Assembly: GCF_035481675.1 (NCBI RefSeq)
Contig: NZ_JAYJJW010000001.1
Location: 992,001-1,056,000, forward strand
Source of the DNA: Alteriqipengyuania_B sp035481675
GTDB taxonomy: Bacteria > Pseudomonadota > Alphaproteobacteria > Sphingomonadales > Sphingomonadaceae
Reading direction: 5' to 3'
DNA length: 64,000 nt
The position numbers were made by a program, and so were the translations under genes. Shown here one piece after another: positions 44,039 to 52,192 of the stretch (positions are counted from its first letter, which is position 1; the number at the start of each line of letters is the position of its first letter). The notes beneath the pieces are model-generated. The model ran no database searches. It saw only the letters and a program-made list of their open reading frames with translations, and was not told the DNA's origin.

Positions 44039-45562
44039 ATGAGCGCATTTGGACGCAAGGGTGGAGCAAGCGGCTTGGGTGCCGGGTCCCGGCCGAGCTT
44101 CGGTGTCGCCAAGCCCATGAAGGGCGGCATCCCCGATCGCGGCGATTCCGTCCCGCCCCCCGGTGGCGAGCAATTCCCTCCTCTGCCCGGGGAAGGCGAA
44201 GCGGCGCCGTCCAGCGGCGGCAAGGCGGACCAGGCCGATGCGATGACGCGTCTGGCCGACCGCGCCAACGCCATTCACGAACAGCAGGAAATCGGCGGCT
44301 TCGAAGCCAGCGTCCACAAGATCAAGGAACAGGTGCTTCCGCGCCTGCTTGAACGCGTCGATCCCGAAGCGGCAGCCACGCTGACCAAGGACGAGCTGTC
44401 GGAAGAATTCCGCCCGATCATCATGGAAGTGCTGGCGGAACTGAAGGTCACGCTGAACCGGCGCGAACAGTTCGCGCTGGAAAAGGTGCTGATCGACGAG
44501 CTGCTCGGCTTCGGCCCGCTCGAAGAGCTGCTGAACGATCCCGACGTGTCGGATATCATGGTCAACGGCCCGGACCAGACCTACATCGAAAAGAAGGGCA
44601 AGCTGACGATTGCCCCGATCCGTTTCCGCGACGAGAACCACCTGTTCCAGATCGCGCAGCGCATCGTGAACCAGGTCGGCCGCCGCGTCGACCAGACCAC
44701 GCCGCTGGCCGACGCCCGCCTGAAGGACGGCAGCCGCGTCAACGTCATCGTCCCGCCGCTGTCGCTCAAGGGCACGGCGATCTCGATCCGTAAGTTTTCC
44801 GAAAAGCCAATCACGATCGACATGCTCAAGGGCTTCGGCTCGATGAGCGAGAAGATGGCGACCGCGCTGAAGATTGCTGGCGCCAGCCGGATGAACATCG
44901 TAATTTCCGGCGGTACGGGCTCGGGCAAGACGACCATGCTCAACGCCCTGTCGAAGATGATCGACCCGGGCGAGCGCGTGCTGACCATCGAAGATGCGGC
45001 CGAACTTCGCCTGCAGCAGCCGCACTGGCTGCCGCTGGAAACCCGTCCGCCGAACCTTGAAGGCCAGGGCGCCATTACCATCGGCGACCTCGTGAAGAAC
45101 GCCCTGCGTATGCGACCCGACCGCATCATCCTGGGCGAAATCCGCGGGGCGGAATGTTTCGACCTGCTCGCCGCCATGAACACGGGTCACGACGGTTCGA
45201 TGTGTACGCTGCACGCCAACAGCCCGCGCGAATGCCTCGGCCGTATGGAAAACATGATCCTGATGGGCGACATCAAGATCCCGAAGGAAGCCATTTCGCG
45301 CCAGATCGCCGAATCGGTCGACCTGATCGTGCAGGTGAAGCGCCTTCGCGACGGTTCGCGCCGCACGACCAACATCACCGAAGTGATCGGGATGGAAGGC
45401 GAAGTCATCGTGACGCAGGAACTGTTCAAGTTCGAATATCTGGACGAGGGCGACGACGGCAAGATCGTCGGCGAATACCGCTCGTCCGGCCTGCGTCCCT
45501 ACACGCTGGAAAAGGCCCGCCAGTACGGTTTCGACCAGGCATTCCTGGAAGCCTGCCTCTAG
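44039..45562 (+). CDS. cpaF: CpaF/TadA-type secretion ATPase
   Basis: 507 residues starting MSAFGRKGGASGLGAGSRPS, a low-complexity lead typical of alphaproteobacterial CpaF. The Walker A is ISGGTGSGKTTMLNALSKM near residue 300; the Asp box and Walker B region includes MRPDRIILGEIRGAECFDLL; the His box follows in GHDGSMCTLHANSPRECL. It powers assembly of Flp/Tad-type adhesive pili at the inner membrane. Other tad genes (cpaABCE, tadBC, pilin) are absent from this window. The gap upstream has CtrA-like motifs, in keeping with CtrA control of pili in the class. Confidence 0.93.
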   Translation: MSAFGRKGGASGLGAGSRPSFGVAKPMKGGIPDRGDSVPPPGGEQFPPLPGEGEAAPSSGGKADQADAMTRLADRANAIHEQQEIGGFEASVHKIKEQVLPRLLERVDPEAAATLTKDELSEEFRPIIMEVLAELKVTLNRREQFALEKVLIDELLGFGPLEELLNDPDVSDIMVNGPDQTYIEKKGKLTIAPIRFRDENHLFQIAQRIVNQVGRRVDQTTPLADARLKDGSRVNVIVPPLSLKGTAISIRKFSEKPITIDMLKGFGSMSEKMATALKIAGASRMNIVISGGTGSGKTTMLNALSKMIDPGERVLTIEDAAELRLQQPHWLPLETRPPNLEGQGAITIGDLVKNALRMRPDRIILGEIRGAECFDLLAAMNTGHDGSMCTLHANSPRECLGRMENMILMGDIKIPKEAISRQIAESVDLIVQVKRLRDGSRRTTNITEVIGMEGEVIVTQELFKFEYLDEGDDGKIVGEYRSSGLRPYTLEKARQYGFDQAFLEACL

Positions 45563-45804
45563 GGCGCGAGCAAGCCTTTCGCCGCCGCGGCACCCAGCCC
45601 GGCGGCGGCAAAGGCGGCAGCAAAGAAAATCCCGTTCCACGGCATCCAGCCGACGCTGTCGATGCGCTTGCGCTTCAGGCGGCGGCGATCCGCGACCAGC
45701 GCAAGGATGGCCAGCAGCAGGCAGGCGAGCGCCAGCCACGCAATCTCCTCGGCATCGCTCGCAAAGCGGAAATGATCGGTCACGGCCTGCATCGCGCCGG
45801 CCAT
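45559..45804 (-). CDS. Small two-helix membrane protein
   Basis: 81 residues from MAGAMQAVTDHFRFASDAEE. Two hydrophobic helices (IAWLALACLLLAILALVADR and WNGIFFAAAFAAAGLGAAAA) are joined by a very basic loop, RRRLKRKRID, predicted to face the cytosol. No family recognised. The frame runs further upstream without a stop, but this ATG gives the most plausible protein. It overlaps the end of cpaF by four bases on the opposite strand and lies divergent from the DMT gene at 45881. Confidence 0.55.
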   Translation of the reverse strand: MAGAMQAVTDHFRFASDAEEIAWLALACLLLAILALVADRRRLKRKRIDSVGWMPWNGIFFAAAFAAAGLGAAAAKGLLAP

Positions 45805-45880
45805 ATGGTGGCACGCGGCCCCGGCGGCAATGGCCACGTGCAGGCTTGCGCCTGCCCCCGCCTGCCCTAAGGCGGGCGCC

Positions 45881-46789
45881 ATGGACGGATCGATCGCCCG
45901 CCCCCGACCGATGCTGGCGCTGTTCCTGCGCCTTGCCACGGCGTTGAGCCTGGCGACCATGTCAATGCTGGTGAAGCTGGCGCAGCAGCGCGGTGCGCAT
46001 CTGGCTGAGCTTATCTTCTGGCGACAGGCCATCACGGTCGCGCTGGTCGGCGGCGGCCTGCTGCTGGCGGGACGGCTCGCCACCGTGCGTACGAAGCGGT
46101 TCGGTGCCCACGCCCGGCGCGCCTTGCTCGGCCTCATTGGCATGTTCTTCGTCTACGGCGCCGTCATCCTGCTCCCGCTGGCGGAGGCGACCACGATCAG
46201 CTTCACCACACCCATGTTCGCCGTGCTGTTGTCGCTGGTGCTGTTTCGCGAGCGGATCGGCCTCTATCGCTGGGCCGCCGTCGCGATCGGCTTCGCCGGT
46301 GTGCTCATCGTGCTGCAGCCGGGCGGCAGCGGTGCGATCGACCCGTTCGGCGCCGCCATCGGCCTGATCGCCGCGCTGTTCGTCGCCCTGATCTCGTTGC
46401 AGATCCAGGACCTCAATACCACGGAGAGCCCTTGGAGCATCATCTTCTGGTTCACCGCGCTGACCGCGCCCATCGCCGCGCTCGCCCTGCCCTTCGTGGC
46501 GACGGCACACGATCCCGCGACGTGGGGCATCATCCTCGCCATGGCGCTTTGCGGCGCGCTGGCGCAGGTGTTGCTGACGAGCTCGCTGCGCTTCGGCAGC
46601 GCGGCGACGATCATCGTGATGGATTACACGTCGCTGATCTGGGCGACGATTTACGGTTTTGCCATCTTCGGCCGCGTGCCGCCCTCCACCTTGTGGATCG
46701 GCGCGCCGCTCATCATCCTCGCCGGGCTCGTGATCTTCTACCGCGAACGGCAGATCGCCCGCCGGAAGCCTGCCGAACCGGTCAGTTGA
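45881..46789 (+). CDS. DMT superfamily (EamA) transporter
   Basis: 302 residues starting MDGSIARPRPMLALFLRLAT. About ten hydrophobic segments form two EamA repeats: FVYGAVILLPLAEATTISFT, TPMFAVLLSLVLFRERIGLY and later SAATIIVMDYTSLIWATIYG. The cargo of this export family is unknown. It differs clearly in sequence from the other DMT protein at 36237, so it is not a recent duplicate. It converges on the acyl-CoA synthetase and overlaps its end by eight bases. Confidence 0.88.
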   Translation: MDGSIARPRPMLALFLRLATALSLATMSMLVKLAQQRGAHLAELIFWRQAITVALVGGGLLLAGRLATVRTKRFGAHARRALLGLIGMFFVYGAVILLPLAEATTISFTTPMFAVLLSLVLFRERIGLYRWAAVAIGFAGVLIVLQPGGSGAIDPFGAAIGLIAALFVALISLQIQDLNTTESPWSIIFWFTALTAPIAALALPFVATAHDPATWGIILAMALCGALAQVLLTSSLRFGSAATIIVMDYTSLIWATIYGFAIFGRVPPSTLWIGAPLIILAGLVIFYRERQIARRKPAEPVS

Positions 46790-48326
46790 CCTGCCGGTCG
46801 CGCCCTTCCCAATAGGGTGCGCGCAATTCCCGGCGGAGGATCTTGCCCGAGGGGTTGCGCGGCATCTCCGCGATCAGGTCGACCGATTTCGGCACCTTGT
46901 AGGCCGCCACCTGCTCGCGGGCATAGGCGATCACGTCCGCTTCGGTCAGGTCGTGCCCGGGCTTGCACACGACGCAGGCCTTGACCGCCTCGCCCCACTT
47001 TTCGTCCGGCACCCCGATCACGGCGACTTCGGCGATGGCCGGGTGGCCGTAGATCGCGCTTTCCACTTCGGCGGGATACACGTTCTCCCCGCCTGAGATG
47101 ATCATGTCCTTGATGCGGTCCTGGATATAAACATAGCCGTCTTCGTCCATGTAGGCGGCATCGCCGGTGTGCATCCAGCCGCCTTTCAGCGCCTCTGCAG
47201 TCGCGTCGGGTTTGCCCCAGTATTCCAGCATGTTGCTGGGTGACTTGATCAGCAATTCGCCGATTTCGCCGCGCGGCAATTCCTCGCCGTCCTCGCCGAC
47301 GATCATCATCGCCGCGCCCGGTACGGCCTTGCCCGCGCTGCGCATGCGCTTGTTGCCCTCCAGCGTGTGATCCTCCGGCGGCAAGGCGCTGATCGTGCCG
47401 GTCGTCTCGGTCATTCCGTAGACCTGCACGAAGCCGGCATTGGGGATGGTCCGCACCGCCTCGCGCAGCAGTTCGAGCGGGATCGGCGCGGCACCGTACA
47501 TGACGAAGCGCACGGCGGAAAAGTCGGTCTCTTTTGCGCGCGGATGCTGGACGACCATCTGCAAGGCGGCGGGCACGATGAACAGGCGGGTGATCCCTTG
47601 GGAGAAGCTGTCGAGCACCCTCTCCGGATTGAATTCCGACTGCACGAGCGCCCGCTTGCCCGCGCTCATCGCCATCACGCCGAGCCCGGTGCCGCCGATA
47701 TGCGCGCAAGGCATGCAGACGAGGATCGCCTCGTCCTCCTCCCAGATCGCCCACGGCACCCCCGCCTCCTCGCCCGGCAGGCGCAGGGCGAAGAGGTTGC
47801 GGTTGGAAAGCACCGCGCCCTTCGGCTTGCCGGTGGTGCCGGAGGTGTAGAGCTGCAGCACCGCATCGTCCGGGCCGGCCGGGACGAAATCGGTGCGGGC
47901 GGCTTTGCCGATTGCCTGCCATGCCTCGGCAGGCGGGATGATGGCGGGCGCGTCCGCAATCCCCTCGACCGCCTTTTCCGCCGCGCCGCTGCAATCCTCG
48001 CAGGTGAAGAGCAGTTTCGCGCCGGTGTCTTCGAGGATGTAGCGCACCTCAGCAGGCGCGAGTCGCCAGCCCACCGGCGCCATCACGACGCCGAGCCTTG
48101 CCGCGCCGTAGAACAGGGTAAAGTAGAGGTCGGAATTCTTGCCGAGCCAGGCGATCCGGTCGCCTTTTGCGAGGCCCCGCTCCGCCAGCATCGCCGCGAA
48201 CCGGGCGGTGTTGTCCTCGAGCTCGCGCCAGCTTTGCGTGCGGCCGTCCTGCTCCAGCGCGACCGCATCGGGCTTCTCCCCGCTCCAGTGCCGCAGGAAA
48301 GCATCGAAGCTCAGCATCTCGTCCAT
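46782..48326 (-). CDS. AMP-dependent acyl-CoA synthetase (FadD-like)
   Basis: 514 residues. It starts MDEMLSFDAFLRHWSGEKPD. The adenylate-forming signature is LYTSGTTGKPKGAVLS near residue 155. Other motifs are VYGMTETTGTISALP (A5), GWMHTGDAAYMDEDGYVYIQ (A7), RIKDMIISGGENVYPAEVES (A8) and the catalytic Lys in MPRNPSGKILRRELR (A10). The enzyme activates a fatty or other carboxylic acid to its CoA ester using ATP. Chain-length preference cannot be read. It stands alone, with an entericidin gene divergent from it. Confidence 0.93.
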   Translation of the reverse strand: MDEMLSFDAFLRHWSGEKPDAVALEQDGRTQSWRELEDNTARFAAMLAERGLAKGDRIAWLGKNSDLYFTLFYGAARLGVVMAPVGWRLAPAEVRYILEDTGAKLLFTCEDCSGAAEKAVEGIADAPAIIPPAEAWQAIGKAARTDFVPAGPDDAVLQLYTSGTTGKPKGAVLSNRNLFALRLPGEEAGVPWAIWEEDEAILVCMPCAHIGGTGLGVMAMSAGKRALVQSEFNPERVLDSFSQGITRLFIVPAALQMVVQHPRAKETDFSAVRFVMYGAAPIPLELLREAVRTIPNAGFVQVYGMTETTGTISALPPEDHTLEGNKRMRSAGKAVPGAAMMIVGEDGEELPRGEIGELLIKSPSNMLEYWGKPDATAEALKGGWMHTGDAAYMDEDGYVYIQDRIKDMIISGGENVYPAEVESAIYGHPAIAEVAVIGVPDEKWGEAVKACVVCKPGHDLTEADVIAYAREQVAAYKVPKSVDLIAEMPRNPSGKILRRELRAPYWEGRDRQVN

Positions 48327-48446
48327 CGCACCTCTCCACGCCCGTTTGCGGGTCCCGATGCATTCAAACAGGAACTTTGGCGGCGGAACAAGCGTTTGGT
48401 GGGATCATGACGGTCGGCGATGTGCCGGTCGTGCAAGGAGAACACC

Positions 48447-48575
48447 ATGCGCAAGTTCGTAATCATCGTCGCCGCCACCGGCCTCGCGCTGACCGCCAGC
48501 GCCTGCAACACCGTCAAGGGCCTCGGCCAGGACGTGGAATCCGTGGGTGAGGCCGGCGAAGAAGTCATCGACTGA
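48447..48575 (+). CDS. Entericidin-like small lipoprotein 1
   Basis: 42 residues: MRKFVIIVAATGLALTASAC, then NTVKGLGQDVESVGEAGEEV and ID. A basic start, hydrophobic core and cysteine at position 20 indicate a lipoprotein signal. The mature NTVKGLGQDVESVG matches the entericidin A/B family (NT-x-x-G-x-GxD-x-x-x-xG). An AAGGAG ribosome site lies seven bases upstream. E. coli EcnA/EcnB form an antidote/toxin-like lipoprotein pair. Here a near-copy follows at 48649. Although too short for many callers, this is well supported. Confidence 0.88.
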   Translation: MRKFVIIVAATGLALTASACNTVKGLGQDVESVGEAGEEVID

Positions 48576-48600
48576 TCGCCGCGATCATTCAGCGAAAATC

Positions 48601-48638
48601 AAGGCCCGCGCCGGTTAAAGGCGCGGGCCTTTGTTTTT
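48601..48638 (+). terminator. Rho-independent terminator between the two entericidin-like genes
   Basis: AAGGCCCGCGCC and GGCGCGGGCCTT form a perfect 12-base stem with a seven-base loop, followed by TGTTTTT. It lies 25 bases after the first lipoprotein stop and 10 bases before the second start, so the second gene needs read-through or its own promoter. Confidence 0.85.
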
Positions 48639-48648
48639 GGAGTTTCCA

Positions 48649-48777
48649 ATGCGTCGATTCGTCCTCGTCCTGGCCGCGACCGGCCTCGCCCTCACTGCCC
48701 CAGCCTGTAATACGGTGAAGGGCCTCGGAGAGGATATCCAGTCGGTCGGCAGGGCCGGCGAGCGCGCGATCGACTGA
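48649..48777 (+). CDS. Entericidin-like small lipoprotein 2
   Basis: 42 residues: MRRFVLVLAATGLALTAPAC, then NTVKGLGEDIQSVGRAGERA and ID. It aligns without gaps to the gene at 48447 and differs mostly by conservative changes, the main one being replacement of the acidic Glu pair by Arg residues (EAGEE versus RAGER). The lipobox cysteine is kept at residue 20. A TTTGGAG ribosome site is upstream but close. A tandem duplication is the simplest origin. The terminator between them may separate their expression. Confidence 0.82.
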   Translation: MRRFVLVLAATGLALTAPACNTVKGLGEDIQSVGRAGERAID

Positions 48778-48795
48778 CCGCGCGCCCGGCGTCGC

Positions 48796-50421
48796 CTATC
48801 GCCCGCCGATCTCGCTCGGCACCGGCTGGCCGGACGGCGCGGGGTCGCCATTCCACACCAGCACCGGCTTGCGGGCAGCCTGCGTTTCGTCGACCCGGCG
48901 ACGCGGCGTGAAATGCGGCGCGGAATGCAGCGCCTCGTCGCCTGCTTTCGCCCGCTCCGCCACGCTGCGCAGCGCCACGATCAGCCGGTCGAGCCCGTCC
49001 TTGCTTTCGGTCTCGGTCGGCTCGACCAGCATCGCGCCGTGGACCACCAGCGGGAAATAGACCGTCATCGGGTGGAACCCCTCGTCGATCAGTCCCTTGG
49101 CGATATCCAGCGTCGAGAAACCTTCCGCCAGTCCCGCATCGCTGAACAGTGCCTCGTGCATGCACGGGCCGCTGTGCGCATAGGGCGCATCGAGCAGGTC
49201 TTCGAGGCTGCGCAGGATGTAATTGGCGTTGAGCACGCTGTCTTCCGCCACGCGGGCAAGCCCGTCCGCACCGTGGCTGAGCATGTAGGTCAGCGCGCGG
49301 GTGAACATCCCCATCTGCCCGTGGAACGCCGCCATGCGGCCGAAGCTGCGCATGACGCCGCCGAAATGTTCGTCGGAGAATGCGTCGGCCTGCTCTTCTT
49401 CGACCAGATGCACCACGCCGTCCTTCGTCCGCGCGGTGTAGGGTAGCGGACCGAACGGGCTCAGCGCTTCGGACAGCACGACCGGGCCCGAACCCGGTCC
49501 GCCGCCGCCGTGCGGGGTGGAAAAGGTCTTGTGCAGGTTGATGTGCATCGCATCGATGCCGAGGTCGCCGGGGCGGACCTTGCCGACGATGGCGTTGAAG
49601 TTCGCACCGTCGCAATAGACGAAGCCGCCGGCTTCGTGGACCGCATCGGAAATCGCCTTCATGTCCGGCTCGAACAAGCCGCAGGTGTTGGGGTTGGTGA
49701 TCATCACCGCCGCGACATCGGGGCCGAGCCGGTCCTTCAGCGCGGCCAAGTCGACGCGGCCCTCCTTGGTCGCCGGGATCGCCTCCACACGGTAGTTGGC
49801 GAAGGCGGCGGTGGCGGGATTGGTGCCGTGCGCGCTTTCCGGCACCAACACCACCTCGCGCGGATCGCCGCGCGCTTCCAGCGCGGCGCGGATGCACAAT
49901 ATGCCGCACAGCTCGCCATGGGCGCCGGCCTTCGGGCTCATCGCGACGCCGTGCATGCCGGTCAGGTCCATCAGCCAGAACGCCAGCTCGTTGATGCATT
50001 CTAGCGCACCCTGCACCGTGCCCGTCGGCTGCAGCGGGTGGATGTCGGCAAAGCCCGGCAGGCGCGCGATCTTCTCGTTGAGCCGCGGGTTGTGCTTCAT
50101 CGTGCAACTGCCCAGCGGGAACGGGCCGAGGTCGATGGCATAATTCTGCCGGCTGAGGCGCGTGTAATGGCGCACCGTCTCCGGCTCGCTGAGGCCCGGC
50201 AAAGCCGGCTTTTCGGCACGCAGGTGGCCCGACAGGCTGCCCAGCACCTCGCCTTCCACATCCTCGATATCGACGCCGGTCTGGTCCCAGCCGCCGAGTT
50301 CGAAGATCAACTTTTCTTCCAGCATCAGCCCGCGGTCGCCGGTGGCGGTCGGGCTGTCGGGGGCGTCATCGGCGCGGGCGGGAGCAGCCGGGCGCCAGCC
50401 CGAGGGATTCACGGCGTTCAT
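48796..50421 (-). CDS. gcvPB: Glycine dehydrogenase (decarboxylating) subunit 2
   Basis: 541 residues from MNAVNPSGWRPAAPARADDA. This is the C-terminal half of the P protein, which decarboxylates glycine on pyridoxal phosphate and passes the aminomethyl group to GcvH. The PLP lysine is in MHINLHKTFSTPHGGGGPGS. Other blocks are YPLGSCTMKHNP-like FPLGSCTMKHNPRLNEKIAR and MTGMHG-like DLTGMHGVAMSPKAGAHGEL. It overlaps gcvPA by four bases (ATGA). It is the last gene of the gcvT-H-PA-PB operon. The N-terminal 35 residues look like a variable extension. Confidence 0.96.
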   Translation of the reverse strand: MNAVNPSGWRPAAPARADDAPDSPTATGDRGLMLEEKLIFELGGWDQTGVDIEDVEGEVLGSLSGHLRAEKPALPGLSEPETVRHYTRLSRQNYAIDLGPFPLGSCTMKHNPRLNEKIARLPGFADIHPLQPTGTVQGALECINELAFWLMDLTGMHGVAMSPKAGAHGELCGILCIRAALEARGDPREVVLVPESAHGTNPATAAFANYRVEAIPATKEGRVDLAALKDRLGPDVAAVMITNPNTCGLFEPDMKAISDAVHEAGGFVYCDGANFNAIVGKVRPGDLGIDAMHINLHKTFSTPHGGGGPGSGPVVLSEALSPFGPLPYTARTKDGVVHLVEEEQADAFSDEHFGGVMRSFGRMAAFHGQMGMFTRALTYMLSHGADGLARVAEDSVLNANYILRSLEDLLDAPYAHSGPCMHEALFSDAGLAEGFSTLDIAKGLIDEGFHPMTVYFPLVVHGAMLVEPTETESKDGLDRLIVALRSVAERAKAGDEALHSAPHFTPRRRVDETQAARKPVLVWNGDPAPSGQPVPSEIGGR

Positions 50422-51788
50422 GCTGCCTCTCCCGCAAGGATATCCTCGAGTGCGCCGGCCAGCGCCTCGATATCTTCGGTGGTCGTCGTTTCGGTGGCGG
50501 TCACGAGCAGCCCGCCGTGGATCGCCTCGTAATCCGGATAGAGCCGGCCGAGTGACACCCCGCCCAGGATCCGGCGATCCGCCAGCGCCCGCACGACCTC
50601 GCGCGCGTCGGTCGGCAGCTTGACGCAAAATTCGTTGAAATACGTCCTGTTGACCACTTCGACGCCCGGGATAGCCGACAGGCGGTCCGCCAATTGCCGT
50701 GCCCGCAGATGATTGGTCTTCGCCAGTCTGGCGAGGCCCGTTCCGCCGAGCAAGGTGATGTGAATGCTGAAAGCCAGCGCACAAAGCCCTGAATTCGTGC
50801 AAATGTTGCTCGTCGCCTTTTCACGGCGGATATGCTGCTCACGGGTCGAGAGCGTCAGCACGAAGCTGCGCTTGCCCTGCGCATCCACAGTTTCTCCACA
50901 GAGCCTTCCCGGCATCTGGCGGACGAATTTCTCGCGGCAACCGAACAGGCCGAGATAGGGCCCGCCGAAGTTCAGGCCGACGCCGAGCGACTGCCCCTCG
51001 CCCACCACGATATCGGCGCCCAGCTTGCCCGGCGCCTCGATCAGGCCGAGCGCCACGGGTTCCGTGACCACCGCGATCAGCAGCGCGCCCTTCGCGTGCG
51101 CGGCATCGGCGATTGTCTGGAGGTTGCCGATCCGGCCGAGTATGTCGGGATACTGCACCACCACGGCGGCGGTCGCGTCGTCAATCCGGCCGATCAGCCC
51201 GGCCTCGTCGGGTTCGGGCGCCACGGTAGGCTGCGCATCGGCAATCTCGTCGCCGGTGAACTTCGCCATCGTCTTGATCGTCGCGACGTAATGCGGGTGC
51301 AAGGCGCCCGACAGCACCGCCTTCTTGCGCCGCGTAATCCGCCCCGCCATCGCGATCGCTTCCCAGCAGGCGGTCGAGCCGTCGTAGAGCGAGGCGTTGG
51401 CGATATCGGTGCCGAACAGCCGCGCGACCTGCGTCTGGAATTCGAACAACACCTGCAGGGTGCCCTGCGCAATTTCCGGCTGGTAGGGCGTGTAGGCCGT
51501 CAGGAACTCGCCGCGCTGGATCAGGTGGTCGACGCTGGCCGGGACGTGGTGGCGATAAGCCCCCGCGCCGAGGAAGAAGGGCGCGGCCCCTGCCGAAAGG
51601 TTCTTGGCCGCCAGCCGCGTCATGTGCCGTTCCACCGCAAGCTCGCTCGCATGCGGGGGCAGGCCTTCGATCGGACCTTTCAGCCGGGCGGCCTCGGGCA
51701 CGTCGGTGAACAGGTCGTCGACCGTATCGGCACCGATCACACCGAGCATTTCGGCGCGGTTTTCGGCGGTCAGGGGAAGATATCGCAT
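50418..51788 (-). CDS. gcvPA: Glycine dehydrogenase (decarboxylating) subunit 1
   Basis: 456 residues from MRYLPLTAENRAEMLGVIGA; five codons more are possible upstream but the chosen start is the family norm. It is the N-terminal half of the P protein. Family blocks are FLGAGAYRHHVPASVDHLIQ, EFLTAYTPYQPEIAQGTLQV and ATSNICTNSGLCALAFSIHI. It has the PLP fold without the Schiff-base lysine, which GcvPB supplies. The two-subunit P protein is common in bacteria other than enterics. It lies 22 bases after gcvH. Confidence 0.96.
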   Translation of the reverse strand: MRYLPLTAENRAEMLGVIGADTVDDLFTDVPEAARLKGPIEGLPPHASELAVERHMTRLAAKNLSAGAAPFFLGAGAYRHHVPASVDHLIQRGEFLTAYTPYQPEIAQGTLQVLFEFQTQVARLFGTDIANASLYDGSTACWEAIAMAGRITRRKKAVLSGALHPHYVATIKTMAKFTGDEIADAQPTVAPEPDEAGLIGRIDDATAAVVVQYPDILGRIGNLQTIADAAHAKGALLIAVVTEPVALGLIEAPGKLGADIVVGEGQSLGVGLNFGGPYLGLFGCREKFVRQMPGRLCGETVDAQGKRSFVLTLSTREQHIRREKATSNICTNSGLCALAFSIHITLLGGTGLARLAKTNHLRARQLADRLSAIPGVEVVNRTYFNEFCVKLPTDAREVVRALADRRILGGVSLGRLYPDYEAIHGGLLVTATETTTTEDIEALAGALEDILAGEAA

Positions 51789-51810
51789 GTCAGGTTCCGG
51801 CAATTGCGGG

Positions 51811-52182
51811 TTAGAGAGAGCTGACGAAGTCCTTGTACTTCGCTTCGTCCATCAGCCCGTCGAGCTCGGACGCGTCGGACATTTTGACCTTGAACAGCCA
51901 GCCGTCGCTTTCGGGGGCGGAGTTGACCAGTTCCGGCTCCTCGTCGAGCGCGGCGTTGGCTTCGGTCACCTCGCCGCTGATCGGGGCGTAGACGTCGCTC
52001 GCCGCCTTGACGCTTTCGACCACGCAAGGCGCGTCGCCTTTCTTCAGCTGGTCGCCCGCGCCCGGAAGCTCGACGAAGGTGATGTCGCCCAACTGGCTCT
52101 GCGCGTAGTCGGTGATGCCGACCGTGCCGACATCGCCGTCGACGTCGATCCATTCGTGTTCATCGGTGAAGTAACGGGTCAT
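51811..52182 (-). CDS. gcvH: Glycine cleavage system H protein
   Basis: 123 residues starting MTRYFTDEHEWIDVDGDVGT. The lipoyl lysine is in CVVESVKAASDVYAPISGEV near residue 61, the standard ESVKAASD context. The protein shuttles the aminomethyl group between GcvP, GcvT and dihydrolipoamide dehydrogenase. It lies 10 bases after gcvT. Length and motifs are complete. Confidence 0.97.
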   Translation of the reverse strand: MTRYFTDEHEWIDVDGDVGTVGITDYAQSQLGDITFVELPGAGDQLKKGDAPCVVESVKAASDVYAPISGEVTEANAALDEEPELVNSAPESDGWLFKVKMSDASELDGLMDEAKYKDFVSSL

Positions 52183-52192
52183 TGCGTGCTCC

